Origin: Variovorax paradoxus
GTDB lineage: Bacteria; Pseudomonadota; Gammaproteobacteria; Burkholderiales; Burkholderiaceae_C
Length of the DNA stretch: 64,000 nt
Assembly (NCBI RefSeq): GCF_030815975.1
Contig: NZ_JAUSXL010000002.1
Span: 186,001-250,000 of the forward strand
Direction: 5' to 3'
Within the stretch, counting starts at the first letter, position 1. The number at the start of each line of letters is the position of its first letter. Below the pieces are notes generated by a model. That model worked only from the letters and a program-made list of their open reading frames with translations. It made no database searches and had not been told where the DNA came from. Below are positions 29,267 to 38,372 of this stretch, in pieces. Position numbers and translations under genes: made by a program.

Positions 29267-30255
29267 CCCACGCCATGAACAACCCTCGCCGCCTTCTTCT
29301 TGCCGCCACCCTCTGCTCGGTGCTGCCGATTTCGGCGCTCGCGCAGGGCGCATGGCCCACGGCCAAGCCGATCACGCTGATCGTTCCCTACACCGCGGGC
29401 GGCAGCGTGGACGTCAACGCCCGCCTCGTCGCCACGCGGCTGGGCGAGCGGCTGAAGCAGTCGGTGGTGATCGAGAACGTGAGCGGCGCGGGCGGCGCCA
29501 TCGGCGTGGCCAAGGCTGTCAACGCGGCGCCCGACGGCTACACGCTGGTGGTCGGGCCCGACAGCGCCATCGCCATCGGGCGGCTGGTCAATCCTTCGGC
29601 CTTCAAGTTCGATCCGCTCAAGGACCTGGCCCCGGTCGGCATGCTCAACACCGCGCCGATGGTGCTGGTGGCTCGGCCCGGCCTCGAGGCGCAAACCTAT
29701 GCCGACTTCGTGAAGCTCGCCAAGGCCAAGCCCGGCGCCTACAACTACGCCACCTCGGGCGTGGGCACCGTGCTGCAGCTGGCCATGGAGCTTCTCAAGC
29801 AGAAGAGCGGCATCTTCGTGACCCATGTGCCCTACCGCGGCGGCGCGCAGATTGCCACCGACGTGATCGGCAACCAGGTCGACCTGGCAATGCTGGTCAG
29901 CACCAGCGCCATTCCGCACGTGAACGGCAACCGCCTGAAGGCGCTTGGCATCACCGGCAGCCAGCGCCTGGCCGCGCTGCCCAACGTGCCCACCTTCAAC
30001 GAGATGCCGGGCCTCAAGGGCTACGACATGGTGAGCTGGACCGGCATCTTCGCCCCCGCCAGAACCCCGCCCGCCGTCGTGGCCCGCCTCAACCAGGAAC
30101 TGAACGCCGTGCTCGCCGAGGAGCAGGTGCGTGCCAAGCTCAACGAGCAAGGCGCCCTGCCCGGAAGCGGCACGCCGGAGCAATTCGGCCAGTTCGTCCA
30201 GGCCGAATACGCCCGAAATCAAAAGATCGTGCAGTCAGCCAACATCAAGGAATAA
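29263..30255 (+). CDS. Tripartite tricarboxylate transporter substrate-binding protein (Bug/TctC)
   Basis: A periplasmic solute receptor of about 330 residues. The N-terminal signal peptide (RRLLLAATLCSVLPISALAQG) is followed by the Bug signature WPTAKPITLIVPYTAGGSVD and the APDGYTLVVG loop. It overlaps the deaminase-family gene by ATGA. An internal ATG at 29275 is an equally good start because it gives a tighter signal peptide. No TctA/TctB membrane genes are nearby, so it is an orphan receptor, as is common in Burkholderiales. The ligand is unknown and may be the deaminase substrate. Confidence 0.92.
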   Translation: MTHAMNNPRRLLLAATLCSVLPISALAQGAWPTAKPITLIVPYTAGGSVDVNARLVATRLGERLKQSVVIENVSGAGGAIGVAKAVNAAPDGYTLVVGPDSAIAIGRLVNPSAFKFDPLKDLAPVGMLNTAPMVLVARPGLEAQTYADFVKLAKAKPGAYNYATSGVGTVLQLAMELLKQKSGIFVTHVPYRGGAQIATDVIGNQVDLAMLVSTSAIPHVNGNRLKALGITGSQRLAALPNVPTFNEMPGLKGYDMVSWTGIFAPARTPPAVVARLNQELNAVLAEEQVRAKLNEQGALPGSGTPEQFGQFVQAEYARNQKIVQSANIKE

Positions 30256-30287
30256 ACCAGCCCGGCAGGCGCAGGGTGCGGTGCTAA

Positions 30288-30728
30288 CTACTGCTCTTCT
30301 GGCCAGTCGCGGATGTAGGCCTTGAGCATCTTGTTCTCGAAGTTCTGGCTGTCCACCACCGCCTTGGCCACGTCGTAGAAGCTGATCACGCCCATCAGCA
30401 TGCGCTTGTCCATCACGGGCATGTAGCGCGCGTGGCGCTCCAGCATGATGCGGCGGATCTCGTCGAGGTCGGTTTCGAGCGTGCAGGTCACGGGCGCGTC
30501 GTCCATGGCCTTGCGCACCAGCGTGCCGCCCACCTGGCCGCCGTTGTCGACAATGGCCAGGATCACTTCCCTGAAGGTGAGCATGCCGACCAGGTCGCCG
30601 TGTTCCATGACCACCAGGGAGCCGATGTCCTTTTCCGCCATGGTGTTGACGGCTTCGGCCAGCAGGTCGTCGGGCGTGATGGTGAAGAGCGTGTTGCCCT
30701 TGACGCGAAGGATGTCGCTGACTTTCAT
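30288..30728 (-). CDS. CBS-domain pair protein
   Basis: A 146-residue cytosolic protein made of two CBS motifs (about 1-60 and 70-130), the first beginning MKVSDILRVKG and the second RKAMDDAPVTCTLETDL. Bateman modules of this kind bind adenine nucleotides and act as energy sensors. Nothing else is fused, so its partner is unknown. ATG 30728 follows GAGGAG, which decides it over an upstream in-frame start that would add 27 atypical residues. It is convergent with the Bug gene and divergent from metY. Confidence 0.92.
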   Translation of the reverse strand: MKVSDILRVKGNTLFTITPDDLLAEAVNTMAEKDIGSLVVMEHGDLVGMLTFREVILAIVDNGGQVGGTLVRKAMDDAPVTCTLETDLDEIRRIMLERHARYMPVMDKRMLMGVISFYDVAKAVVDSQNFENKMLKAYIRDWPEEQ

Positions 30729-30870
30729 CGTGTGCTCCTCTCGGAAATCGTTCTCGGCGGCGTGCCGATTTGAATATAGCCCACAATCGGCGCCGACTCC
30801 CACGCCCATGACGCGCTCGCATGATTAGCAGACGTAACGGGGCATTGCGAACGAACCCAGAAAGGCCCCC

Positions 30871-32181
30871 ATGCCCGGCTATTCCGACCCCGGCTTCGAC
30901 ACCCTGGCGCTGCATGCCGGCGCCGCGCCCGACCCCGCCACCGGCGCGCGGGCGGTGCCGATCCACCTCACCACCTCCTTCGTCTTCGAGTCGAGCGACC
31001 ATGCGGCGGCGCTCTTCAACCTCGAGCGCGCAGGCCATGTCTATTCGCGCATCAGCAACCCGACCAACGCGGTGCTCGAGCAGCGCGTTGCGGCGCTCGA
31101 AGGCGGCATCGGCGCGATTGCCACCGCCAGCGGCCAGGCCGCGCTGCACCTGTCGGTGGCCACGCTGATGGGCGCGGGCTCCCACATCGTGGCGAGCACC
31201 GCGCTCTATGGCGGCTCGCAGAACCTGCTGCACTACACGATGCGGCGCTTCGGCATCGACACCACTTTCGTGAAGCCCGGCGACCTGGACGGCTGGCGCG
31301 CCGCGATCCGGCCCGAAACCAAGCTCTTGTTCGGCGAAACCGTGGGCAACCCGGGCCTGGACGTGCTCGACATTCCGGCCGTGAGCGACATCGCCCACGA
31401 AGCCGGCGTGCCGCTGCTGGTCGACTCCACGCTCACCTCGCCCTATCTCATCAAGCCCTTCGACTGGGGTGCCGACCTGGTCTACCACTCGGCCACCAAG
31501 TTCCTCTCGGGCCATGGCACGGTGATTGGCGGCGTGGTGGTCGACGGCGGCAGCTTCGACTGGGAGAAATCGGGCAAATTCGCCGAACTCACGCAGGCCT
31601 ATGACGGCTTTCACAACATGGTCTTCAGCGAGGAAAGCACGGTCGGCGCGTTCCTGTTGCGCGCCCGGCGCGAAGGCCTGCGCGACTTCGGCGCCTCGAT
31701 GAGTCCGCACACGGCGTGGCTGATATTGCAGGGCATCGAGACGCTGCCGCTGCGCATGGAGCGCCACATCGACAACACGCAGAAGGTGGTCGAGCTCCTC
31801 GCGAGCCACCCCTTCGTGTCGCGCGTGGGGCATCCGCTGATCGAATCGCATGCCAGCCATGCGCTGGCGCAGAAGCTGCTGCGCCACGGTGCGCGCGGCG
31901 CCGGCGCGGTGTTCAGCTTCGACATCAAGGGCAGCCGCGCGCAGGGCAAGGCTTTCATCGAGGCGCTGAAGCTCTTCAGCCACCTGGCGAACGTGGGCGA
32001 CTGCCGCAGCCTGGTGATCCACCCGGCCAGCACCACGCACTTCCGCATGACCGACGAGGCGCTGGCGGGGGCGGGCATTTCGCAGGGGACGATCCGGCTT
32101 TCCATCGGGCTCGAAGACCCGGCCGACCTGATCGACGACCTGAAGCGTGCGCTCAAGGCTGCGGAAAAGGCGGGGGGCTAG
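30871..32181 (+). CDS. metY: O-acetylhomoserine aminocarboxypropyltransferase (sulfhydrylase)
   Basis: PLP enzyme of the Cys/Met metabolism family that makes homocysteine from O-acetyl- or O-succinylhomoserine and sulfide. The 436-residue length and the signatures fit MetY: DTLALHAG at the start, YSRISNPTNAVLEQRVAALEGG, PLLVDSTLTSPYL, and the PLP-binding YHSATKFLSGHG with Lys210. It ends about 46 bases before a large inverted-repeat element. Acetyl versus succinyl specificity cannot be read from motifs alone, although length and blocks favour the acetyl type. Confidence 0.92.
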   Translation: MPGYSDPGFDTLALHAGAAPDPATGARAVPIHLTTSFVFESSDHAAALFNLERAGHVYSRISNPTNAVLEQRVAALEGGIGAIATASGQAALHLSVATLMGAGSHIVASTALYGGSQNLLHYTMRRFGIDTTFVKPGDLDGWRAAIRPETKLLFGETVGNPGLDVLDIPAVSDIAHEAGVPLLVDSTLTSPYLIKPFDWGADLVYHSATKFLSGHGTVIGGVVVDGGSFDWEKSGKFAELTQAYDGFHNMVFSEESTVGAFLLRARREGLRDFGASMSPHTAWLILQGIETLPLRMERHIDNTQKVVELLASHPFVSRVGHPLIESHASHALAQKLLRHGARGAGAVFSFDIKGSRAQGKAFIEALKLFSHLANVGDCRSLVIHPASTTHFRMTDEALAGAGISQGTIRLSIGLEDPADLIDDLKRALKAAEKAGG

Positions 32182-32227
32182 GGATGAAACCTTGCTTTTC
32201 TTTGCGTCGTGTTGTGTTCGACGTGCC

Positions 32228-32489
32228 TTGTTCAGGGCGCACTCCCGCCGACGGGGTACCTTGCTCCGCGAATGTCCCCCGGCCTGCGGCCTCCTCCTTG
32301 ATTTCGCTGCGCAAGGCACCCCATCGGCGGGAGCGTTGTACGCAGCGGCGGTTGATCGAGCGGAACAACGGCAGCGCCCAGTGTGCGCAGGGCGCCGGGT
32401 GCTCCCCGCAGCGAAATAAAGGAGGAGGCGAAGCCGGGGGACATTCGCGGAGGGGAGTACCCGGTGGCCTGTGCACGCGCCCTGAACAA
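32228..32489. repeat. Large imperfect inverted-repeat element
   Basis: The left arm (about 32228-32322) and right arm (about 32397-32489) are reverse complements over roughly 93 bases with scattered mismatches. Both contain CTCCGCGAATGTCCCCCGGC and the CCTCCTCCTT...ATTTCGCTGCG block on opposite strands. They enclose a central segment of about 74 bases. The outer ends are the same TTGTTCAGGGCGC. It fills the gap between metY and a hydrolase gene and has no credible gene of its own. It could be a non-autonomous mobile palindrome, a transcription-end structure or a structured RNA. Confidence 0.75.
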
Positions 32490-32520
32490 CGGCGCCCTGA
32501 ACAACAGCGCCACGAACAAA
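32476..32520. repeat. Three tandem 15-base repeats
   Basis: Three adjacent 15-base units occur at 32476-32490, 32491-32505 and 32506-32520. The first two share GCGCCCTGAACAAC and the third is diverged (AGCGCCACGAACAAA). They begin at the outer end of the inverted-repeat element and look like local duplication of its terminus. The last unit ends 25 bases before the start of the hydrolase gene. Confidence 0.7.
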
Positions 32521-32545
32521 GACACCGCCCCGTGGAGCAACTGAC

Positions 32546-33358
32546 ATGAACTACACCGTCAACAGCCACGCCACCTACTGCTACACCGGCGGCAAGGCTT
32601 TCGATGCAGACAAGCCGACCGTGGTGTTCATCCACGGCGTGCTCAACGACCACAGCGTGTGGATCCTGCAAAGCCGCTGGTTCGCCAATCACGGCTGGAA
32701 CGTGCTGGCGCTAGACCTGCCCGGCCACTGCAGGAGCGCAGGCCCGCCGCCTGCCAGCGTGGAAGACGCGGCGCAGTTCGTGCTCGCGCTGCTCGATGCG
32801 GCCGGCGTGCAGAAGGCTGCGCTCGTGGGCCACAGCTTCGGATCGCTGATCGCGCTCGAAGCCGCCTCGCGCGCACCCGAACGGGTGACCCATCTGGCGC
32901 TGGTGGGCACGGCCTACCCGATGACCGTGTCGCCCGCGCTGCTCGATGGTGCGCTCAACGACCCGCAGCGCGCCATCGCGATGGTCAACACCTTCTCGCA
33001 CTCGCTGCTGGCACCGCCGCCCTCCTCGCTCGGCCCCGGCACCTGGCTCTATGGCAGCTCGCGCGCGCTGATGCGCCGCGTGCTTGCGAGCAACCGCGAC
33101 GCCAATGTGTTCCACATCGGCTTCAAGGCCTGCAACGACTACGCGAACGGCGAGAAAGCGATCGAAGCCGTGCAGTGCCCCGTGCTGTTCCTGCTCGGCG
33201 ATGCCGACCAGATGACACCGCCGCGCGCGACCAAGGCGCTGGTGGGCAAGGCCCGCAACGCCAAGGTGGTGACGGTGCATGCCGGCCACGCGCTGATGAG
33301 CGAGGCGCCCGACGAAGTGCTGTTCGCGCTGCGCGATTTCGTCGGCGCGACCGCCTGA
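32546..33358 (+). CDS. Alpha/beta hydrolase
   Basis: A 270-residue alpha/beta-hydrolase-fold protein. The oxyanion region is FIHGVLNDHSVW, the nucleophile elbow is GHSFGS (Ser about 97), the acid is probably in LLGDADQMTPP, and the catalytic His is in VHAGHALM. The family includes esterases and meta-cleavage hydrolases; the substrate is unknown. Its start lies just after the repeat region, so the repeat may sit in its leader. It is convergent with a Bug receptor gene. Confidence 0.87.
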   Translation: MNYTVNSHATYCYTGGKAFDADKPTVVFIHGVLNDHSVWILQSRWFANHGWNVLALDLPGHCRSAGPPPASVEDAAQFVLALLDAAGVQKAALVGHSFGSLIALEAASRAPERVTHLALVGTAYPMTVSPALLDGALNDPQRAIAMVNTFSHSLLAPPPSSLGPGTWLYGSSRALMRRVLASNRDANVFHIGFKACNDYANGEKAIEAVQCPVLFLLGDADQMTPPRATKALVGKARNAKVVTVHAGHALMSEAPDEVLFALRDFVGATA

Positions 33359-33370
33359 ACCTTCCGCCTC

Positions 33371-34360
33371 TTATTCAGCCGCGATGCCCGCGCGATGCGC
33401 GAGCGCACGGTAGCGCGAGATCTCGCCCTCCATCTGCGTGCGGAATGCCGCCGCGCCGATGGCCACCGGCTCCATGCCCTGCGCGCGCAGCTGCGCCTGC
33501 AGCGCCGGGTTGCCCATCGTGGCTGTGACCGCGCGCGCCAGCTTCTCGACCACCAGGGCCGGCGTGCGCGCCGGCGCGGCAAAGCCGTACCAGGCATCGA
33601 AAGTGGCATCGGGCAGCCCCTGCTCGGCCAGGGTGCGCACCTCGGGCAGCATGCTGGAGCGCGCCGCGCCCACGATGCCCAAGGCCCGCAGCTTGCCCGA
33701 TCGCACATGCGGCGCCACGGCGGCCACGGTGTCGATGCCGATCTCGATCTCGCCGCCGATCACCGCCATCGAGCCCTGGCTGCTGCCCTTGTACGGGATG
33801 TCCTGCAGTTGGATGCCCGCGGCCAGCGCGAGCAGTTCGCCCGCGAGGTGCGGCCCCGAGCCGGCGCCGAAGGTGGCGTAGCGGATGCTCTTCGGCTTGG
33901 CCTTGGCGGCGGCGATGAGTTCGGGCAGCGAGCGCCACGGCGTGCCGGCGCCCACCACCAGCACCAGCGGCGTGCGCGCGACGATGGCAATGGGCGCCAG
34001 GTCGCGCACCGGGTCGTAGGGCAATTTGGCGCGCAGCGCGGGGTTCACGCTGTAGCTGGTGGAACCCGAGAGCAGCAGCGTGTAGCCGTCTGGCGCGGCC
34101 TTGGCGACGGCGTCGGTGCCGATGATGGTGGCGGCGCCGGGCTTGTTGTCGATGACCACGGGCTGGCCGAGCCGCTCCGACAGGCCCTGCCCCATGGCTC
34201 GAGCGACGATGTCGGTGCCGCCGCCTGGCGGAAAGGGCACGATCAGCTTCACGGGCCTGTCGGGCCAGTTGTCCTGCGCCAGTGCGGGGGCATGGAAGGC
34301 GACGAGCGCACAAGCGCAGACCAGCAGGCCACGGAGCCGATGGAAGAGAGCAGTTTTCAT
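33371..34360 (-). CDS. Tripartite tricarboxylate transporter substrate-binding protein (Bug/TctC)
   Basis: A periplasmic receptor of 329 residues with a Sec signal peptide ending [10 protein letters not shown] and the Bug signature [19 protein letters not shown] followed by DGYTLLLSG. It lies 20 bases downstream of the M20 peptidase gene on the same strand, so the two are probably co-transcribed. No TctA/TctB genes are present. The ligand may be a peptide or amide hydrolysed by the M20 enzyme, which is inference from context. Confidence 0.93.
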   Translation of the reverse strand: MKTALFHRLRGLLVCACALVAFHAPALAQDNWPDRPVKLIVPFPPGGGTDIVARAMGQGLSERLGQPVVIDNKPGAATIIGTDAVAKAAPDGYTLLLSGSTSYSVNPALRAKLPYDPVRDLAPIAIVARTPLVLVVGAGTPWRSLPELIAAAKAKPKSIRYATFGAGSGPHLAGELLALAAGIQLQDIPYKGSSQGSMAVIGGEIEIGIDTVAAVAPHVRSGKLRALGIVGAARSSMLPEVRTLAEQGLPDATFDAWYGFAAPARTPALVVEKLARAVTATMGNPALQAQLRAQGMEPVAIGAAAFRTQMEGEISRYRALAHRAGIAAE

Positions 34361-34380
34361 GGTTTGTCCAGAAAGAGAAA

Positions 34381-35799
34381 TCAGGCAGCAGCGCGCGTCG
34401 TTTTCCCGGCGGCCCACGGCGCAAGCCCCGGCTCGCCCAGATCCCAGTAGAGACCCGCCATGATCTGCAGGCCTTCGCGCGCCAGCGAGGCCAGCAGATG
34501 CTCGTTGGGCGCGTGCTGCGCGCAGGCCGGGTACGAATGCGGCACCCACAGCGTGGGCAGGCCCAGCAGGTCGGCGAAGACGTCGTTGGGCAGCGAGCCC
34601 GCGAGGTTGGGCAGCAGGTCGACGCGCTGGCCGCTGCTCTGCTCGATGGACTGGCGCGCCCAGCCCACCCAGGGATTCTCGACATCGAGCCGCGTCGCCG
34701 CGCCGGTCAGCGTGATCTGCACTTCGACCTGGCCGAAGCCGTGCGCATCGAGATGGGCGCGCACGATGTCCGCCAGCTCCCGCCACGGCGTTCCGACCAC
34801 GAAGCGCAGCTGGCAATGCGCCACTGCCTCGGACGGAATCGCATTGACGGGCCGCTGCGGCGAGCCGGCACCGAGTGCGAGCACCTCGATGGTGTTCCAC
34901 GCCACCAGCCGCTCGGCCGGGCTCAGGCCGGGCTCGCCCCAGCCTTGGTCGAGCGCGGGATCGTCGGCGCCGCCGCCGATGGCGATGCCGGCCAGCGCCT
35001 CGCGCACGCCCTGCGGAATTTCAGGCGGCCGCAAGGCCTCGACCAGGATGCGCCCGCGCGCGTCCACCAGCGAGGCCACGGCATGGCTCAGCACGGTGGC
35101 CGCATTGGCGAGCACGCCGCCCCAGTTGCCCGAGTGGTAGCCGCGCGCCCGGGCACGCAGCCGCAGGCTGAAGTTGACGGCGCCGCGCGAGCCCAGGAAC
35201 AGCGTGGGACGCTCGGCGCTCACGCGCGGTCCGTCGCTGGCGATGAACAGGTCGGCGCGCAGCCGCTCGCGCCGCTGCTCGCACACCGCGTGCAGGCCCG
35301 GCGATGCGGCCTCCTCGCCGGTCTCGATGAGCCAGGTGATGTTGTAGCCCAGGCGCCCGCCCCGTGCGCGCAGCGCGGCGGCCAGCCCGCCGAGCGCAAT
35401 GGTGTGCTGGCCCTTGTTGTCGGCCGTGCCGCGCCCGTACCAGCGGTCGCCGCGCACGGTGAGCGTCCACGGCCCGAGGCCTTCGTCCCAGTGCGCGTCC
35501 TGCCCGCTCACCACATCGCCGTGGCCATAGCTCAGCACGGTGGGCAATGCAAGGTCTTCGATGCGGCGCGCGATCAGGAAGGGCCCGCCGCCGGCCACGG
35601 GGTTCTCGACGATCTCGCATTCGAAACCCAGCGCAGCCAGTGGCGGCACCAGCTCGTCGCGCAGGTAGGCGCCGAGTGCGGGCGTGGCGGCACCAGTGTC
35701 GCTCTCGGTGCGAAAGGCGACGCGCCGCTGCAGGTCGGTAAAGAAGCCGCCGCCGTCGAAGTAGGCGGCGGCAGCGGCAAGGCTCTCGGTACGTTGCAT
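34381..35799 (-). CDS. M20 family metallopeptidase
   Basis: A 472-residue dizinc hydrolase of the M20 dipeptidase/deacylase family. Metal-ligand motifs are SYGHGDVV (H93), [11 protein letters not shown] (bridging Asp127) and IETGEEAAS (Glu162/163), and a dimerisation-domain insert lies in the middle. The length matches the longer M20 members such as carnosinase-like dipeptidases. ATG 35799 is used because the frame upstream gives a non-homologous leader. It is divergent from a LysR gene with a palindromic site between them and is followed by a Bug receptor gene. Confidence 0.92.
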   Translation of the reverse strand: MQRTESLAAAAAYFDGGGFFTDLQRRVAFRTESDTGAATPALGAYLRDELVPPLAALGFECEIVENPVAGGGPFLIARRIEDLALPTVLSYGHGDVVSGQDAHWDEGLGPWTLTVRGDRWYGRGTADNKGQHTIALGGLAAALRARGGRLGYNITWLIETGEEAASPGLHAVCEQRRERLRADLFIASDGPRVSAERPTLFLGSRGAVNFSLRLRARARGYHSGNWGGVLANAATVLSHAVASLVDARGRILVEALRPPEIPQGVREALAGIAIGGGADDPALDQGWGEPGLSPAERLVAWNTIEVLALGAGSPQRPVNAIPSEAVAHCQLRFVVGTPWRELADIVRAHLDAHGFGQVEVQITLTGAATRLDVENPWVGWARQSIEQSSGQRVDLLPNLAGSLPNDVFADLLGLPTLWVPHSYPACAQHAPNEHLLASLAREGLQIMAGLYWDLGEPGLAPWAAGKTTRAAA

Positions 35800-35881
35800 G
35801 AAGGAATTCCTGTTTGCGTGGGATGCAGCAAGTACAAGGCCTGAAGGGCAATGCTTCCAGCACCGATTTCGCAAGCTACTA

Positions 35882-35896
35882 TTGCCTTCAAGGCAA
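35882..35896. promoter_or_regulatory. LysR-type operator palindrome
   Basis: TTGCCTT-C-AAGGCAA has perfect seven-base arms around one base and contains the T-N11-A core expected of LysR regulators. It lies 14 bases before the LysR start codon and 83 bases from the divergent M20 gene. A degenerate second copy (AAGGCCTGAAGGGCAA) sits at 35836-35851, about 46 bases away, as in recognition-plus-activation site pairs. Inferred from sequence only. Confidence 0.6.
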
Positions 35897-35909
35897 CGCT
35901 TCCATCGCC

Positions 35910-36860
35910 ATGACACCACCGCTCCTCAGCATTCCGATGCGCCATTTCCTCGAAGTGGCGCGCAGCGGCTCGGTCAGCCAGGCCGCGGCGCGGCTGTTCG
36001 TGGCCCCCTCGGCGGTCAGCCGCCAGATCGCCAAGCTCGAGGACAGCCTGGGCACGCCCCTGTTCGAGCGCCACGCCAGGGGCATGGCGCTCACCGCGGC
36101 GGGCGAGCGGCTCGCGGCGCACCTGCGCAATGCGCAGCTCGACATCGAGCAGGTCATCGAGCAGGTCCGCGACCTCGGTGGCCGCAGCGCGCACCGCATC
36201 CGCATGGCCTGCACCGAAGGCTTTGCCGCGCACTTCATGCCGCAGGTCATGCGCAGCTTCGAATCGGCCCATCCGGGCACGCAGCTCGAACTCCACGTGG
36301 GCTCGCCCGACGGCGTGAGCGCGCTGCTCGCGCGCGGCGAGGCGGACATCGCACTCAAATACGTGGTGGCGCCGGAGCTCGGCCTGAAGATCGAGCACTC
36401 GACCAATGCGCCGGTGTTCGCGGTGCTGCGCCCCGACCATCCGCTGGCGCGGCAGCGCGTGGTGTCGGTGGCGGATGCCGTGCGCTATCCGCTGGCCGTG
36501 GGCGACAAGGGCGTGACCGCGCGGCAGCTGTTCGACCAGGCGTGCAGCCTGCAGGGCCTGCAGTACCGCGCGATCTTCGTCAGCAACTTTTCATCGGTGC
36601 TGCTGCCGCTCTTGCGCACGCCGGACGTGATGCTGTCGGGGCACCTCACGGTGACGCACCTCATCGACGCGGGCACCGTGGTGGCGCGCCCGTTCGCCGA
36701 GGCGCCGCTGCAGCAGCGGCAATTGCAGGTGCTGGCGCTCGAAGGCCGCACGCTCACGCCGCTGGCGCAGGAGTTCGTGCGGCACCTGGTGCATGCCATT
36801 GCCAGCGCGGGGCGGCGCAAGCTGGGGCGCGCACGTTCCAGTGCGCCCGCAACTACGTGA
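35910..36860 (+). CDS. LysR family transcriptional regulator
   Basis: A LysR regulator of about 316 residues with an N-terminal helix-turn-helix (HFLEVARSGSVSQAAARLF, then SAVSRQIAKLEDSLGTPLFERH) and a C-terminal effector-binding domain. The ATG at 35910 starts the conserved part; an in-frame ATG at 35814 would add 32 residues that run through the operator palindromes and is less likely. It is divergent from the M20 peptidase/Bug pair and is presumably its activator. Its 3' end stops three bases from the convergent neighbouring gene. Confidence 0.92.
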   Translation: MTPPLLSIPMRHFLEVARSGSVSQAAARLFVAPSAVSRQIAKLEDSLGTPLFERHARGMALTAAGERLAAHLRNAQLDIEQVIEQVRDLGGRSAHRIRMACTEGFAAHFMPQVMRSFESAHPGTQLELHVGSPDGVSALLARGEADIALKYVVAPELGLKIEHSTNAPVFAVLRPDHPLARQRVVSVADAVRYPLAVGDKGVTARQLFDQACSLQGLQYRAIFVSNFSSVLLPLLRTPDVMLSGHLTVTHLIDAGTVVARPFAEAPLQQRQLQVLALEGRTLTPLAQEFVRHLVHAIASAGRRKLGRARSSAPATT

Positions 36861-36863
36861 GCT

Positions 36864-37529
36864 TCAGCGTCCCAACGCGTTGATGTCCGCCGGGTCGAGC
36901 AGCACCTTCGGCGCGCCGTGCCGCGCCACGGCCAGCATGGCGCGGCCCACCTTTTCGGTGGTCGTCACCTTGTCGGGCCAGAGCCGATAGGCCAGCCCGA
37001 GCACCGGCTTGAGCACCATGATCGCGGCCTGGTAGAGCGGCGTCTTCGAACGCACGCCATGCAGCGGCTGGATCATGCCGGGGCGGAACATGTAGGCGGC
37101 CTTGAACGGCAGCCTGAGCAAGGCGTTTTCGGTCGCGCCCTTCACGCGCGCCCACATGCGGCTGCCGCGCTCGCTGCTGTCGGTGCCCGCACCCGTCACG
37201 TAGGTGAAGGTCATGCCGGGGTTGAGCCGCGCGAGCACGGTGGCGGCGGCCATCGTGAGGTCGTAGGTGATGCGCTTGTAGTCGGCCTCTTGCATGCCGA
37301 CCGACGACACGCCGAGGCAGAAGAAGCAGGCATCGAAGCCCTGCAACTGCGGCTCGAAGCCGCTGTAGTCATACATGTCCTCGATCACCACATCCTGCGG
37401 CTTCGGGTGCTGCTGCCCGCTGGCTCTGCGGCCGACCGCGACCACGCGCGCCACGTCGGGCGCGAGCAGGCATTCGCGCAGCACGCCCTGCCCCACCATG
37501 CCGGTGGCGCCGAAGATCAGGATGTTCAT
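36864..37529 (-). CDS. NAD(P)-binding Rossmann-fold epimerase/dehydratase-like protein
   Basis: A 221-residue atypical short-chain dehydrogenase. The nucleotide-binding motif is FGATGMVGQGVL at the N-terminus. The later FKAAYMFRPGMIQPL block is typical of the small NAD(P)H-binding proteins related to oxidoreductase HTATIP2. There is no Tyr-x3-Lys pair, so a classical dehydrogenase reaction is doubtful. It starts 13 bases after the thioredoxin-like gene on the same strand, suggesting an operon. The function is unknown. Confidence 0.85.
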   Translation of the reverse strand: MNILIFGATGMVGQGVLRECLLAPDVARVVAVGRRASGQQHPKPQDVVIEDMYDYSGFEPQLQGFDACFFCLGVSSVGMQEADYKRITYDLTMAAATVLARLNPGMTFTYVTGAGTDSSERGSRMWARVKGATENALLRLPFKAAYMFRPGMIQPLHGVRSKTPLYQAAIMVLKPVLGLAYRLWPDKVTTTEKVGRAMLAVARHGAPKVLLDPADINALGR

Positions 37530-37542
37530 GGGTGGGGCGCGG

Positions 37543-37926
37543 TCAGACCGCGAAGTCGGCGGGACGCTTCTCGAGCACCGCCAGCAGCAGGTCGACGTCG
37601 AGACTGGAAGGCTGCGGTGCCTGCAGCGCGCCGAGCATGCGCGAGAGCGTCTCGGCGTGCGGCAGCAGCGGGCCCAGGAAACGGGTGCCGTCGGCGCCGG
37701 CGATCAGCAGTGTCGGAAAGGTCTCCACGTCGAAGGCGTCGGCGATCTCGGCGTGGTCCTCGATGTCGACCCAGGCGAAGCGGAGCTGCGGATGCGCCCG
37801 CGCCACCTGCTCGAACAATGGCCGGTAGTCGCGGCAGGTGCCGCACCATTCGGCGCACAGGCACACGACCCACGGCGCATCGCTGGCCGGCTCGGCGGAA
37901 ACGGGGGCGGCAGGAAGGGCGCTCAA
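37543..37926 (-). CDS. Thioredoxin family protein
   Basis: A 127-residue thioredoxin-fold protein without a signal peptide. The redox motif is WCGTC (C28, C31) in the context CAEWCGTCRDYRP, and the cis-proline lies in VETFPTLLI. It is slightly longer than canonical thioredoxin because of N- and C-terminal extensions. It is probably a cytosolic disulfide reductase. It is co-directional with the Rossmann-fold gene 13 bases downstream. Confidence 0.9.
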   Translation of the reverse strand: MSALPAAPVSAEPASDAPWVVCLCAEWCGTCRDYRPLFEQVARAHPQLRFAWVDIEDHAEIADAFDVETFPTLLIAGADGTRFLGPLLPHAETLSRMLGALQAPQPSSLDVDLLLAVLEKRPADFAV

Positions 37927-38027
37927 GGCTGATGCGGTGAAGGTGTGAATACGAAGCCGGTGTCGTGCGGCCGGGAGGTCGTGGCTATTATGGACAAAGC
38001 GCCCCCGGCGTTCAGGAGACCCGCACG

Positions 38028-38366
38028 ATGAACACCACGACTGCCCCGGAATCTGCTGTCGATCCGCGACGTTTCAAGAGTTTCGCGGAGTTCTACCCCT
38101 TCTACCTGAGCGAGCACGCCAACCGCACCTGCCGGCGCCTGCACTTCGCGGGCTCGACGATTTCGCTGCTGTGCCTGGTGGCGCTGGTCGTCACGCTCAA
38201 TCCGCTCTGGCTGCTGGCCGGGCTGCTCGCGGGCTATGGCTTTGCCTGGGTCGGGCACTTCGGCTTCGAGAAGAACAAGCCGGCCTCCTTCAAGCGCCCG
38301 CTCTACAGCTTCATGGGCGACTGGGCGATGTACCGCGACATCTGGCTGGGCAAGGTCAAGATCTGA
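38028..38366 (+). CDS. Mpo1-like 2-hydroxy fatty acid dioxygenase family protein (DUF962)
   Basis: A small 112-residue membrane protein of the DUF962/Mpo1 family; the yeast member is an iron-dependent dioxygenase in 2-hydroxy fatty acid breakdown. The conserved YLSEHANRTCRRLHF with His residues, a hydrophobic stretch (about 45-75) and the GHFGFEKNKPASFKRP block are all visible. ATG 38028 has GGAGAC upstream. The bacterial role is inferred from the family only. It is convergent with the YihY gene and only six bases separate the stops. Confidence 0.88.
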   Translation: MNTTTAPESAVDPRRFKSFAEFYPFYLSEHANRTCRRLHFAGSTISLLCLVALVVTLNPLWLLAGLLAGYGFAWVGHFGFEKNKPASFKRPLYSFMGDWAMYRDIWLGKVKI

Positions 38367-38372
38367 CGGCTA

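Noticed and set aside
32182..32545. Overlapping open frames within the inverted-repeat region
   Set aside because: Several frames are open on both strands because of the palindromic GC-rich sequence; none has a ribosome site or similarity.
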